From: Rhizaria sp. SCN 62-66
Taxonomy: Eukaryota; Rhizaria, unplaced
NCBI GenBank assembly: GCA_001724265.1
Contig: MEDY01000196.1
Coordinates: 1-53,833, forward strand
Direction: 5' to 3'
Length of the DNA stretch: 53,833 nucleotides
Both the position numbers and the translations under genes were made by a program. The notes beneath the pieces are model-generated. The model saw nothing but the letters and a program-made list of their open reading frames with translations, was not told the DNA's origin and ran no database searches. This document shows positions 1 to 11,236 of this stretch, piece after piece (within the stretch, counting starts at the first letter, position 1; each line of letters begins with the position of its first letter).

Positions 1-43
1 TCAAACAAGCAAGGCAACAGAGCAACAGCAAACAGAAACGTAC
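1..43 (-). other. Probable intron start (donor GTACGT), truncated by the window edge
   Basis: On the minus strand the coding exon is followed by GTACGT and T-rich sequence with no acceptor before position 1. The same donor hexamer is used in the SMC1 and secreted-protein genes of this window. Confidence 0.5.
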
Positions 44-416
44 CGACAGGCGCCGCCACGGGGAGCAGGAGGGCGTCGAGGGCTTCTTGGAAACGAGTAA
101 CCCGCTCCTGAGCCCCGGCCACCATGTTTCGGACGTCAATCTTGGCATCAATGAGTTTCTTCTCCAGATTGAGTGCGGTCACCTGGGCCTCGATGGTCGC
201 GCGTTGCTCCGTGTCAACGGTCTTATCCAGTTCCGAGCTGGACTTGTCGAGGCGAACGTTGACCTCAATAAGTTTCTTCTCTAGATTGAGTGCGGTCAGC
301 TGGGCCTCGATGGCCGCGCGGAGCTCATTGTCAACGGTTTTACCCAGGTCCTCGCTGAACTTTTCGAGGCGATGGCGGATGGAGTCCAGATCTTTGAGCT
401 CCTCGTGCGTAGCCAT
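44..416 (-). CDS. Coiled-coil protein, first coding exon (partial gene, runs off the window)
   Basis: An ATG at 416-414 opens about 124 codons, ending at a probable GTACGT donor at 43-38, so the rest of the gene lies outside the window. The protein is charged and helical and contains an internal duplication of about 43 residues. Both copies share T-V-D-x-E-x-R-A-x-I-E-A-Q and then A-L-N-L-E-K-K-L-I. This predicts a long coiled coil. A T-rich stretch ending in GCGCAG sits 4 bases upstream of the ATG, with a CTAAT branch-point-like motif near 455, so a 5' UTR intron is likely. A further GTGAGT donor at 690-685 could pair with a CAG ending at 568. I do not recognise the family. The LNLEKK heptads are only faintly reminiscent of DUF1640/CCDC90-type mitochondrial coiled coils. 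Confidence 0.6.
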
Positions 417-1296
417 GTCTCTGCGCAAGAAAAGCAAACAGACAGCAACAAACGGTAAACGATTAGCAAGAGGCAAACCATTCCATGGTCGGTGTGAAGG
501 AGGGCGAGCAACCAAAGAGGTCCAACTCCGCGCTGCGCTGGTGTCGACATCAACTCGGCCCCTCTTCCTGCCTCGTGAAACAAGCGTCAAACACTGCCAC
601 CAAACAAAGCAAACAGAACACAGCAAACATAACAATAAGCAACCATTCTCATATCAAGAACATCTGTCTACATGCCGTTTTCCCACTCACCCCAAAGTTG
701 TTTGTTCCTCTGGGAGCCGAAGGAAGGTCGCCTTCCCAACTCGCTGTCACCAGTCCGGTGGGCTGCTAATGTCAATATCTGCCAGGGTCGTTTTTGAGCA
801 TTTAGTCAGAGGAATTAATTTTCGAGATCTTCACTATAAATCATATTCAATTCATAATCACTTTCATCACATGTAATCGACGTCATTGTTAAGCGCAAAT
901 GGCTAGCAATCTCACATTGTAGTTGCGCACACGTCGACACCACCTACCACTCACTAGTTCCTAAAAAATCAGGGAGAGCTGTTGGAAGCAAGAGCTGTTC
1001 AAAATCAGTCTCCTATGTTTCTCTCTACGCGACTGATATGACCGTCTATTAAAATTTAAGCAGGTATTATCAAAATTAATGGCGCACACGAACCCCAATT
1101 TTTCATATTTCACCTGCAAGTGCGATTTAACACCTTATCAGACTCTTCCGTTTTACTTCCTCGTTCGTGCAGACTTTAACGTTTCCACCTTCTTACTTTC
1201 GGCAACCGAGCATTGGAACTAGCGCTTCCGACAATCTCTTCTGCGTTTGATAACTGACAAACGCTGCGCCACACTCGGCACCCAGACACACAGCTG
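417..1296. other. Divergent intergenic region between coiled-coil gene and IFT46
   Basis: This holds the 5' leaders of two divergent genes. The left part (417-700) looks like 5' UTR with one or two spliced introns of the minus-strand gene. 770-1296 is AT-rich spacer and the IFT46 leader, which turns pyrimidine-rich before the ATG at 1297. No RNA gene or repeat was seen apart from a short direct repeat AGAGCTGTT near 975-1000. Confidence 0.5.
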
Positions 1297-2385
1297 ATGT
1301 CTTACACGAACCAGCACTACGACGGGGGCGTGGATGTGTCCTCCGAGGAGGACTTTGACTCCCAGGGCGGCGCGGGCGGCGGCGGCGGCGCAGGCGCGTA
1401 CTCCTCCCACGGGCTCTCGCAGAATCTCACAGCACAGCCGCACATGATGGCGCGCCCGGGCGGCGCATCGTCGCAGTACGGCAACATGAACGGTGACTCG
1501 GAGGACGTGGAGGACGACGACGGCGACGACTTCGGCGGAGCCAACGGACACGGTATGTATAACAACAATAACGACGGCAACATGGGCAACGGCGGTGGTG
1601 GCAACCCCGAGAACGACATGTTCAACAGCGGCGGCGACGGCACCGACGGTGGCAAGGCGCAGCTCTACAACCCGGCCAACTGGGCCGACATCAACAGCCA
1701 GGCACCGCCCGACGTGCGCGAGCTCTTCACGCTCATCACGCGCCACCGTCCCGCGCCCATCGTGCTCGAGGCGAAGCTGCGGCCGTTCATCCCCGACTTT
1801 GCGCCGGCGGTCGGCGACATTGACGTCTTCCTCAAGGTCGACCGGCCGGACGCGCAGAAGGAGGCGTTGGGTCTGATCCAGCTCGACGAGCCCTCGCTGG
1901 CTCAGTCCGACCCCACCGTGTTGGACATGCGGCTGCGGCGCGACGCGCGCAAGGCCGGGCTGGACCCCATCGCCGTGCGCTCGATCGAGAACGCCGACAA
2001 GAACCCCGCGCGCGTGCTGTCATGGCTGCAAAACGTCGAGGCCGTGCACCGCGACAACCCACCGGTGGGCGTGACGTACGCCAAGCCGATGCCCTCGATC
2101 GAGTCGCTCATGCGCGTGTGGCCCGCGCAATTCGAGCAAGCACTTAAGTCCGGCGGCGGCACTGCCGCGCTGCTGCCGCCCGGCGAGATTAACCTCTCCG
2201 CGGCGCAGTTCGCGCAGGTCGCGTGCGCGCTGCTCGACGTGCCCGTCTACGAGGGCCGCACAGTCGAGTCGCTGCACCTGCTCTTCTCGCTGTACGCCGA
2301 GTTCAAGTCCAACTCGCAGCACTTCAACAACGATGCCGGACCCGGCGCCGGCAGTGGCCCCGCTGTGGGCGCTGGTAAGCTCTAA
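1297..2385 (+). CDS. IFT46: Intraflagellar transport protein 46
   Basis: IFT46 is a subunit of the IFT-B core complex that carries cargo, including outer dynein arms, along the ciliary axoneme. The 362-residue product has a disordered Gly/Asn/Asp-rich N-terminus (about 1-125), typical of the family. It is followed by the conserved IFT46 domain. That domain holds YNPANWADI, VRELFTLITRHRP, LRPFIPDFAPAVGDIDVFLKV, LDEPSLAQSDPTVLDMRLR, VRSIENADKNPARV and CALLDVPVYEGRTVESLHLLF. These follow animal and algal IFT46 motif by motif. It is a single exon ending in TAA. It is direct evidence that the organism builds a cilium or flagellum. The start is the first ATG ahead of the low-complexity tail, after a pyrimidine-rich leader. 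Confidence 0.95.
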   Translation: MSYTNQHYDGGVDVSSEEDFDSQGGAGGGGGAGAYSSHGLSQNLTAQPHMMARPGGASSQYGNMNGDSEDVEDDDGDDFGGANGHGMYNNNNDGNMGNGGGGNPENDMFNSGGDGTDGGKAQLYNPANWADINSQAPPDVRELFTLITRHRPAPIVLEAKLRPFIPDFAPAVGDIDVFLKVDRPDAQKEALGLIQLDEPSLAQSDPTVLDMRLRRDARKAGLDPIAVRSIENADKNPARVLSWLQNVEAVHRDNPPVGVTYAKPMPSIESLMRVWPAQFEQALKSGGGTAALLPPGEINLSAAQFAQVACALLDVPVYEGRTVESLHLLFSLYAEFKSNSQHFNNDAGPGAGSGPAVGAGKL

Positions 2386-3080
2386 ATGTCATCAGCAATA
2401 TGCTTGCACCATCGAAACTCGCAGGTCAAAGTTGAAACTACTTGTAAAATATATGACTCAAGCTCAAGTAGTTTTCAGATAAAAAGTGTATTCTGTTATT
2501 TTTAAACAACACGATGTTGTGTTGTCAGTACGTTAGTTTTTAAATCAGTTGTTTCAATCAGAACATTATACAAAAAATTAGTTTACAACTGACATCGAAA
2601 CAAACATAAACATAGGGAGATAACCACACAAACAACGAAGCGACTTGTTCTCTAGTGCACCAGAAACGAAGCGAGATCACGAAAGGATATGTTACTGAGG
2701 CAATAGGCTCAACAAGACATTGCTGGGTAATAATTAACAAAAAACAGAAAGCGAGAAGCAATCAAACATTTTAACGTAAGCAAATATGTGCACATGTGTG
2801 TCACAAAACAAAGGACAAAGGAGTAGTCGGGATTTGCCTGTTTGTTTTTGTCGTTGCAAAACATACATACACTCACAAAACAAACAGGATACTTACTATA
2901 CAAGACAAGAATATGATAAAAATTCAACACACAACTTATTTAACACCAATCTGTCATACTGCAGTCCTCAACCACCGAATTGCTGTTCTAGATTATGAAT
3001 CAAGTTCTAGAATGCTAAACGGTACACGAGATGCAAACACAACACGTTATATGAAGAAAACTAAACTTATGAGTGTCACA
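2386..3080. other. Convergent 3' spacer between IFT46 and the ankyrin gene
   Basis: AT-rich non-coding DNA into which both genes end. Short ORFs on both strands here have no coding character. No RNA gene or clear repeat was seen. Confidence 0.55.
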
Positions 3081-6000
3081 TTACGTAAGCGCGAGCGTGC
3101 GCTTCGGCGGCGGCGCCAGCGGCTTCGCGGCGGCCGCGAGCAGCGCCGCCTGTTCGCCGACGCTCTGGTCGAAGCGGCTCGTGCCCCAGTAGCTGAGCTG
3201 CTCGACGGGCAGCGCCTCGATGCGCTGCCACCGCGCCGCCGCCACGGCGCCGTCGCGGTCACCGCCGCGCACGAGCCCGGCGACGATGCGCGCGTTGGGC
3301 GCGCCGCCGCCGGTCATGAGCCCCGTCGCGGTCACCGCGGAGGCCTCGTCGCCGGCATCGACGGCGCCGCCGGCACCGCTACCGGCGCCGTTGCAGCCCA
3401 GACCGAGCCCGGTCTCAGCGCCGGCGCCTTCGAGGGCCGCCAACGCCGCTAGCGCGGCCGCGCGCGAGAGGGCAGAAGTGCCAGCGCCGCCGTTGGCCCG
3501 CGAGCCGCCGTCGCCGCCCGCGTTGCCGCTGGAACTAGCGCTGGCGCGGGCCGAGGCGGCGGCGTCAGCCAGCGCGGCGGCCACGGCGTTGGCTCTGTTC
3601 GCCGAGCCCCCCGAGAGGCCCAGCAGCGCGCCGGGCCCGCTGCGCAGCGCCGCGCGGTTGTCCGCGGCCTCCGCGGCGGACATCGCCGTCGAGTTCGCAG
3701 AGGCGCGCGCCGCCGCAGCGCTGCCCGCGGGCAAGGGCGCCGTCTTCGCGTACCGGGCTGCGTACAGAGAGCCAGTGCCGGCGCCGGTGTTAGCCTGACC
3801 TCGGTGACTGTGGCCGTGCGCAGAGTGCGCGTGCGAGTGCGCAGTGGCGGCGCGCTCGGCCTCGGCGCGCGCGCGCGCTCGTGCGCCGACATGCGCGGGC
3901 AGCGCGGAACCGGACCCGTGGAGCGCGTGTTCGGCGGCTTCGGTGTAGGACGTCACCGGCTGCGACAGCAGCGAGGCCCACGCCGCCAGCGGCACCGCGT
4001 GCGCGCGTCCCGAGGCCACCGCGGCGGCAATCGAGCTCGCCGAGGGAGCCTTGACTTGCGACTGCAACGCAGAGGTGCCACGCCTCTTGGGCGCAGAGGC
4101 CGCCGCCGTCGTCGTCGTCGTCGTTGTTGTCGTCGTCCCGGACGTCGAGGTAGAGACAGAGGTCGATGCGTCAAGATCGAAGCGCGATAGCACGACTTTG
4201 TGGTTGCGGCGGCGGCGGAAAGCGACAGCGGCGTCGCCCTCGGCGTCCACTTCCGCAGCGGCAGCAGCGGCGGCGGCAGTCAGCGTCAGCTTCGAGTCGC
4301 CCTCGCTCCGCATCGTGTTGCCCGCGGACAGCGACGCGCGCGCAAACGTGCCGCCGACGCCGCCGCTGTTGCTGCTGCGTGCGCCGCCACTGCCCGCAGC
4401 GGTCGTTTGCGGCCGCGACGGCGCGTGCCTGAAACGAGCACTGCCGTCCTTGTGCGACGGAGCGGCAGTCACAAACGCGAGGTTGCTCGCGGCGATGGCC
4501 TCGGCCGCGGCACGTCTAGCCGCCGTGGCTGCGGCGGCGGCGACGGGATCGAGCACGACCGCGGCCAGCTCGCCGTCCTCGGCCGCCAGCGCGCCCGCCG
4601 CGGCCACGCCCACCGCAGCGGGATCCATGCCGCGCTGCAGCAGCGACAGCGAGTCCGTCACCGCGGTGGCGCGCGCGCGCGCGGCAGCCACGGCGGCGCG
4701 CGAGATGTGCGGGGGGGCACGCGCGGAGTCGCTGCCCGCCGCACCCGCTGCTCCTGCGGCGGAGGTGGGCGTTCCAGCAGAGGTGTGCTACCCGCTGTAG
4801 TGGCCGCGCACGGTGGCAGCGTGCCCGTGGCTGTGACCGTGGCTTTGGGCGTGTGCACTCGCCGCGGCGGCCGCGTACGGATGCAGCACTCCGACCAGCG
4901 CGGCTTCCTTGGCGGCCTCCGCCGCGGCGGCCTCGGCCTCGGTCGCCACGGGCCGCGCCGCGCGCGCAGGTGCCGTCGTGGGCTTGTAGCAGTAGGTCGA
5001 CACGAGCCCGGCGGTGCTGCTGCGGCGCCCGCGGCGGCTGCCGCTGCGGCCCAGAAACGGTGACGGCGACCGGGACCGCGGGCGCAGGCCGGCGGCGTCC
5101 GCAAGAGCAGTCGACGGCTGCTGCGCAGACGCAGCGGCAGCGACGGCTGCAGACACAGCGGCTGCCGTGGCAGCAGCGGCGGCGGCAGCGGCGGCGGCCT
5201 GCCTCCTGCGCTCCGCAGCCGCGGCGGCGTCGGCGGCGTCGGCGCGCCACTCGGCGGCGTTGAACACGTACACGGCGGGCTCCGTCGGCGCTAGCGCCAG
5301 CGGCACGCCCGTGGCGCCGTGCACCGGCACCGGCGCCGCGCCGTGCCCCGCGCTCGCGCCGGCGACAGCGGCTGCAGCGGCTGCAGCGGCCGCCGCAGAG
5401 GGCGCGGCTGCCGCGGCGCTGTTGCGCGTCTGGTGCTGGTGCAGCGCGCGCGCCTGCTCCCGCTGCCGCTGCGCCGCGGCGCGCCCGCCCCGTGGTGCCT
5501 GCGCAGCCACGGCCGACGTCGACGTCGCGGCGGCGGTGGCGGCCGAGGCCGCGGTATGCGTGCGCGTGAACCGCGTGGCGAAGGAGATCTGCTGCCGCAG
5601 CGCCGCGGCCGCTGAGCGGTCCGTCATGGACCAGCGCTCGATCGCGCCTACCTCGCCCGACTGCAGCACGGACCACAGCGTGGCGTGGCCGTCGTGCGTC
5701 GGGACAGCAGCGCCAGTGCTATTACTCGTGCCGGAGAGCGCGGTTGCCGCCGGCGTTGCAGCGGGGCCGTAGTTGAGCGCGGGTGCGGTGCCAGGGCGAG
5801 CGTGCGCGGGCGCCTCGACTGGCAACAACCCCGGCGGCGGCAGCGGCGGCACGAGCGGGTGCAGACGCTGAAGCTTCGCCACGTGCGGCGCGCGGGGAGT
5901 CGCCGCCGTCGCCGCTGTCGCCGTCGCTGTCGCTGCGCTCGCCGTTGCGAGGGTTGTTGCGCCGTCCCAGGTGAGCGCGGGCGCGTCGCCGTCGCTGGGG

Positions 6001-7651
6001 AGCCGCACGGTGACGGAGTGCACGGTGGCGGCGCGCACAGTGGGGGCGCGCCGGAGAAACGGCAGGCCGCCGACGGGCTGGGCGCTGCTCGCGACGGCGA
6101 TTGGCACGGTCTTGATCAGGGGCGAGGGGGACTGGATCGGCTGCAGCGTCAGCGCTGGAACATCAGCAGCAGTCGCTATTGCTGAATTGCTCGATCCGGA
6201 GCGAGAGCTAGCGCCAGCGGAACGCGATGCTGTCGCGGGATTGGCTGTAGAGCCGTAGAGAACGTTGTTGACGAGCTTGGTAATCACAGCATCGTCGGGC
6301 GAGGAAACCTTCACTTTAGCATTGATTTTACCGCTGCTGCCGGAGCTGCTTAACACCGTCGACGCAGCCAGGCTGCGGGAGGCACTCGCGCTGGAGGGCG
6401 CCGCGGTGACCGCAGCGGTGGCGGACTTGGCTGCTGCAGCGGCGTTCGCAGGCGGCTTCACGGAGCGCAGGGCAAGCAGCGTGCGCGCGCGTGCGGCGAC
6501 GGCCAGTGCGAGGGCGTTGGCGAACGCTTGCCGCAGCCGCAGCGCGGCCGCGAGCGCGAGCTGGTCGGCGTACGACATGTTGGAGTTCACAGGAGCAGCT
6601 GTGTCACGGTGGGTATCAGACTCAATCTGAGTGATATTGGGAGCAAAAGTCACAGTCAAAGCGTCAATCGGCTCATCAGAGACTGCCGCAGCAGTTTTTG
6701 CCGCTGCTTTTGCGGCGGTCGCTAGTGAGGAAATCGTTGTGGAGCGGAGTCCCGGTGGCTCCGGGTGCATCGAAACGCCCATATCGGCCGCCAAACGCGC
6801 GAGCTGTGCCGCCGCCGCGCGTCCGGGCCGCGACGCGGCGAGCGCCACGGTCACAGACGACGCGTCACCGCGCTCTTGATCCTCCTCTCGGTTTGCGACT
6901 GCACTGCTGCCAGGACCAGACACCAGTGCCAATGATGTTGACGTCGTCGCGTCCGCGTTATTCGTCGCAGCGTCCGCGGTTGCAGCTGCGGCAGCTGCAG
7001 CGCGCTGCGCGGCGCAGAGGCGTTGGTGTGCGACGCTGGCGACGATCGCGGCAAACGACTCGACGGCGGCGCCGAGTCGCTGGCCGAGCGCGCGCTCGCG
7101 TCGGCGGCGGCGGTGCCGCGCAGTGCTATGCGCCTGCGTCTGTGCCGCCGCCGCCGCACCGGGGCCCACGGCGGTCGAGCGCAGTGCGGCGGCCGCAGAG
7201 GCCGCGGCCGAGTCGGAGCGGGACAGCGGTGCGGTGGGCGAGAAGAGCTGGCTGCGGGTGCTTGTGGCGGCGAACGGCGGCGCGGGCAGCGCAGACCGCG
7301 TTTTCGCCCCCGCACGCACACGCGTACCAGGAGTACTGCTGCTGCCGTTGCCGTTCATGCTATTGTCGTTCTCTGTATCGAGCTCGCAGTCAGAGTCGCC
7401 GTTGCCGCTGAGCAGCTCGCCGCCACTGTGCGCGACGCCCGGGAGCGCAAAGTCGCTGAACAGCGGCATTTGGCCCGCCGCGGCAGCAGCCGCCGCCGTC
7501 GTGGCCGCGGCGCTCTCGGCGGCAGCGCTCGCACCATTGCCGCTGCCGCTGGAGACGGGGTCGGCGACGGCGGCCGCGCGTAGCACTTGCTGCGAGTGCA
7601 CACGCGCCGCCACGGCCGCGATGCCGTCGACCACGCTGCGCAGCCGCAAGT

Positions 7652-7689
<38 letters not shown>

Positions 7690-8504
7690 TCGGTGTTGGC
7701 GCCGGGGATCGAGGCTGGCAGCAGCGGCTGCGTGGGCCGCACCAGCGGCAGCGGGTTGTGCGCCAGCGCGGTCGCCATCGCCCCGCGTGCCACGGCGTCC
7801 GTGGAGGCGAAAACCCCGGCGCTGCTGAGCGCGAACTGCTGCTGCTGTTGCTGTTGTTGCTGGAGGCTGCGCCCATGGCGCGCGCGCGCCTGTTTGCGCA
7901 GCGCACGCTCCCGCTTCGCATCATCGTCGCCGCTGCTCTCCGCGTCGCTGGCGCCGTCGCTGCCCGCGCTTGCGTCCGCGTCCGGGTCCACGTCGTCTCT
8001 GTGGCCGGCGGCAAGCGCCGACGCGAGCAGCGCCGGGTCGGGCTCGAGCAGGCCAAACGGCCCCGGCCCGGTCAGACTGTGCTCTGCGAAGACACCGCCG
8101 AGGTCATCATTGGTATCATGACTGTGACTGTAGGGCCGGCTCGCCTACCGCGGTTGCTGCAGCTACATTTGGCTTTGATTCCCCTGTTGCTGCTGGAGCA
8201 GCGGCTTGTACGCCAGCGGCTGCGGCCCCGCCCCGGCGGCGCTGAGCGCGGCGGCGAGCGCGGGCGAGCCGGGCACGGGCGTACGCGCGAGTGTGCGCCT
8301 CAGCGCGCGCTCGGAGGTCTTGATCACGGGGGTGAGGGGAAGCGCCGCACCGGCGCCGCGGGCCGTGATGGGGCCCGCGCGCGGCGGCCCCGTGGCCCAG
8401 GCCGCCTGGCCGAGCGGGAGCGACGAGATCAGCGAAGCCGAGGGGCGGCGCGCGCTGCCACCGCGGGAGGTGTGGGGGCGAGAGAAGCCAAGGAGCGGGG
8501 ACGG

Positions 8505-8546
<42 letters not shown>

Positions 8547-10346
8547 TTGTTGCTGTTGCGACTGAGCAGCGAGGGCTTGCGAGAGGGCGAACGAGTTGAG
8601 AGGCAGAGTCATCTGCTGGACGTTGCCGCTCCACACTGGGGACTGCGCTCCCTTGCTCTGCGCAAACAGGCCATGCTGTTGATGCGGCTGAGTGCGTGCG
8701 CTTGAAGCCTGCAACTGAGGGCAAGAGGTGCTGCTATTGGCCTGATTGTTACAGTCGTCATCGTGCTGCACCGCGGCCGACGCCTGCTGCGCATGCTGCT
8801 GCGGTAGTGCGCCGGTGCTGGCGAGGTAGGCTGTGGTAACGAGCGACACGGTCTGCGCGCTGCAGCCCGCGCAGTTGGGCCGGGGGCATCCTGGCCTGGC
8901 CACGGGCGCCGGCCGCGGTCCGAACAGCGACGGACTCCCCGGCGTCCCCGCCGCTGCCGCAGTGGCGCCGGCGGAGCCGGCGACGGCTGTGAAGGGCGGG
9001 GACAGCGTCGGCGCGGCGGTGTGCGGGCGCCGGCCGGGCGCGAGAGCCTTGAGCATGTGCTGCCGCGTCCGGCTCGCGGCGGCCGCGCTGTCGTTGCGGT
9101 CAGAACTGCCGCTCGCGCTCGCATTTGCACCCGCTGCTGTTGCACTGGCGCTAGCAGCAGCAGGCGTCGCAGCAGCAGCAGCGGCAGCGGCAGCGCTGTC
9201 AGCGGCGCTGTTGGCGTTGCTCCCGTCGGCCGCCACGTCGGTGGCCATGAGCGCGTCCGTGTCGGCCGCGGCGGCAGCGGCCGCGGCGGCGGCGGCGGAC
9301 GACTGCAAGTGCTGGAAGCGCGCCTTGTGCTCCGCGTCGAGCCCGAAGGCCTCGACCTGCGTGAGTCGGAACTGCACCTGGTCGATGCCGCGCACAAGCG
9401 CGCGCCGCTGCTGCCGCAACAGCACGGCCGCGCGCAGCGACGGGTGCAGTTCCGAGAGCTTGCGGCCGTGCGCGCGCGCCGCGGCGGCGGGCAGCGGGCG
9501 GCCCAGTTTGAGCAGGCGCTGCTCGACGAAGGCGCGCGTCTCGTCCGAGCACAGCGGCGGGTCGATCGCGGTGCGCTTGTTGGCGTTGACAATGGTGACC
9601 AGGGCGCCGTGGTCAAGCAGCTCGCCCACCACGCCCAGCTGCGCGCGCTCGCACGACAGGTGCAGAGCGGTGTTGCGCCGCACATTGGCGTGGTTCGGAT
9701 CCGCGCCGTAGTCGAGCAGGATGCGCGCGACGGCCGTGGCACCCACCCACGCGCAGTGAAACAGCGCCGTCGAGCCGTTCTTGTCGGCCGCGTTAAAGGC
9801 CTCCAGCACGGCCTGCGGCGAGCACTGTCGCTGCGCCCAGGCGCGGATGAAGGCTGTGTCGTCCGCCTTGCACGCCTTGGCGATCGCAGCTACCGGGTCC
9901 TTGACGTCCAGCAGTAGCGCCTCCACGCGCGCGCGCTCGGCGGCGGCGGCCGCGGCCGCCTCGCGGCGCTGGCGGGCCTGCTGCGCGGCGGCCGCGGCGG
10001 CTTTGGCGGCCTCGACCGACTCTGTGGCCGTGGCGGCGGCGGCGGCGGCGGCCGAGGCGGAGGACGGCACGAAGACGGCTGTCCAGAGCAGCGCCGAGTC
10101 CGGGTGGGAGCCCGAGACAAGCTCGCGGCGGGACAGCGGCGCGGGGGCCGTCGGGGGGCGCGCTGAGAAGGACAGCGACGGGGATGACGCGTGCGATGTG
10201 GACTCGGACGCAGACGCAGACGAAGCCGAGGCTGAGGCTGAGGCGGAGGCATCTAGGGGCGTTATAGAAGCGTTATGACGCAGGAAGTCATTGGAAAAGG
10301 CGGGTGGCACCTGTTCATCGGGTCTAGCCGGCGCGGCGTGGGACAT
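3081..10346 (-). CDS. Giant ankyrin-repeat, low-complexity protein with three in-frame UAG codons
   Basis: Three open stretches (10346-8163, 8144-4788 and 4787-3081) lie in the same frame and are separated only by TAG codons at residues 728, 734 and 1853. The joined product is 2421 residues and ends in TAA. Residues about 185-275 contain two or three ankyrin repeats, including DKNGSTALFHCAWVGATAVA, LLDYGADPNHANVRRNTALH and LLDHGALVTIVNANKRTAID. A conserved-looking helical segment follows. The rest is disordered, with poly-Ser/Ala near the N-terminus, a poly-Gln run at about 8506-8560, a poly-Gly run at about 7655-7690 and many poly-Ala tracts. Ankyrin repeats usually mediate protein binding. 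No catalytic domain was seen and the cellular role is unknown. Under the standard code this would be called three genes. Two very close introns are an alternative but would be unlike any intron seen here. Confidence 0.75.
4788..4790 (-). other. In-frame UAG codon (residue 1853 of the ankyrin protein)
   Basis: Context is GHYSG-TAG-HTSAG. The same frame continues for another 568 codons to a TAA at 3081-3083. One nearby candidate short intron (GTAGCA to GCCGCAG, 38 nt) would shift the frame. Confidence 0.85.
8145..8165 (-). other. Two in-frame UAG codons, five codons apart
   Basis: TAG at 8165-8163 and 8147-8145 sit in a Gln-rich stretch (QSQM-TAG-LQQPR-TAG-ASRP). The frame continues open for more than 1000 codons. 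No TAA or TGA interrupts it. Confidence 0.85.
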
Positions 10347-11236
10347 TTCAGGTGCGGGGGCCGGGCCAGGGCGCGGGGGACGCGGGCGGCGGACGAGTCA
10401 CACGAGCTGAGCAAAGGGGAAGGGTGCAGTCTCGGAGAGAAGTTCAGGGCTGCCAAGTGTGGGTGCTGAGACGCACACAAAGTTAAAACTGTAGAGTTAT
10501 GAACGAAGTGCGCGTATGCAACCTTGTTGTCGACTAAGAAGCGAGTAATAAAGTATGGGAGAGGCGGTTAGGGGAGTGAGATGATGAAACGACAGGTGGC
10601 AACGGGTTTCTTTTCTCGGAGATTTACTGACATAAATACGGCGATTAGCACACTAAACGGATATAAAAAACAAAGAAAGTAGTTGATGCAATTGCAGAGA
10701 AGTGTTCGTTTTACGTTTGACGGTCATTGAATGTGTGACTGACTGACTTTTGTTCCAATGATGGTTGATACAGTTTTTGTTTTCTTCTACTCTTCGACCG
10801 AAGCAGCCGTTACACCCGAAGAAAACCCGATACGCGAGATAACGGAGTATGCTTCCAGTGACCATTCAGCACGCTTGATATAGACAGCACACGACATAGT
10901 TGTAAATGACTTATCTATATTCCTTTTTGTGTCCTTTCAGTCGTTCTTTTCGCCTTCTACACAGTCTTCGAAACCCAAGCATTCACCCCAGCTCACCAGT
11001 CGTCCGCCAACATCTTCCTCACCCGTCTGCCTACTTTGTCCCGCAGCCCTTTTAGAAGAGTTTCTTGCTCTTTTGCTACCCTAACTCTTTGAATTCTTGT
11101 GACCCGCGCCCAGTTCCCTAGCGCGCCACTTATAGTCGGCCCCAGCCAGCCGCGCGCGTCTCTCGCCCCGCCGGCTCTGCTCTAACCCACCCACACAGCC
11201 GCTCAGCAACCCCGCTCCTTCGCCCGCGCCCCGCAG
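10347..11236. other. Divergent promoter region between the ankyrin gene and the transglutaminase-fold gene
   Basis: It contains the leaders of two genes that diverge from here. The last 200 bases before 11237 are C/T-rich, as expected of a leader. The middle (about 10480-10930) is AT-rich. No defined motif or RNA gene could be supported. Confidence 0.5.

Noticed and set aside
4750-4790. A short intron removing the TAG at 4788
   Set aside because: The candidate GT...AG pair there spans 38 nt and would break the frame. Real introns in this window are 93-221 nt and AT-rich.
8118-8156. A 39-nt intron removing the two TAGs at 8145-8165
   Set aside because: This one would keep the frame (GTAGCT to CTACAG), so it cannot be excluded by phase alone. 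It is far shorter and more GC-rich than any confirmed intron here, and it would not explain the TAGs in the other genes.
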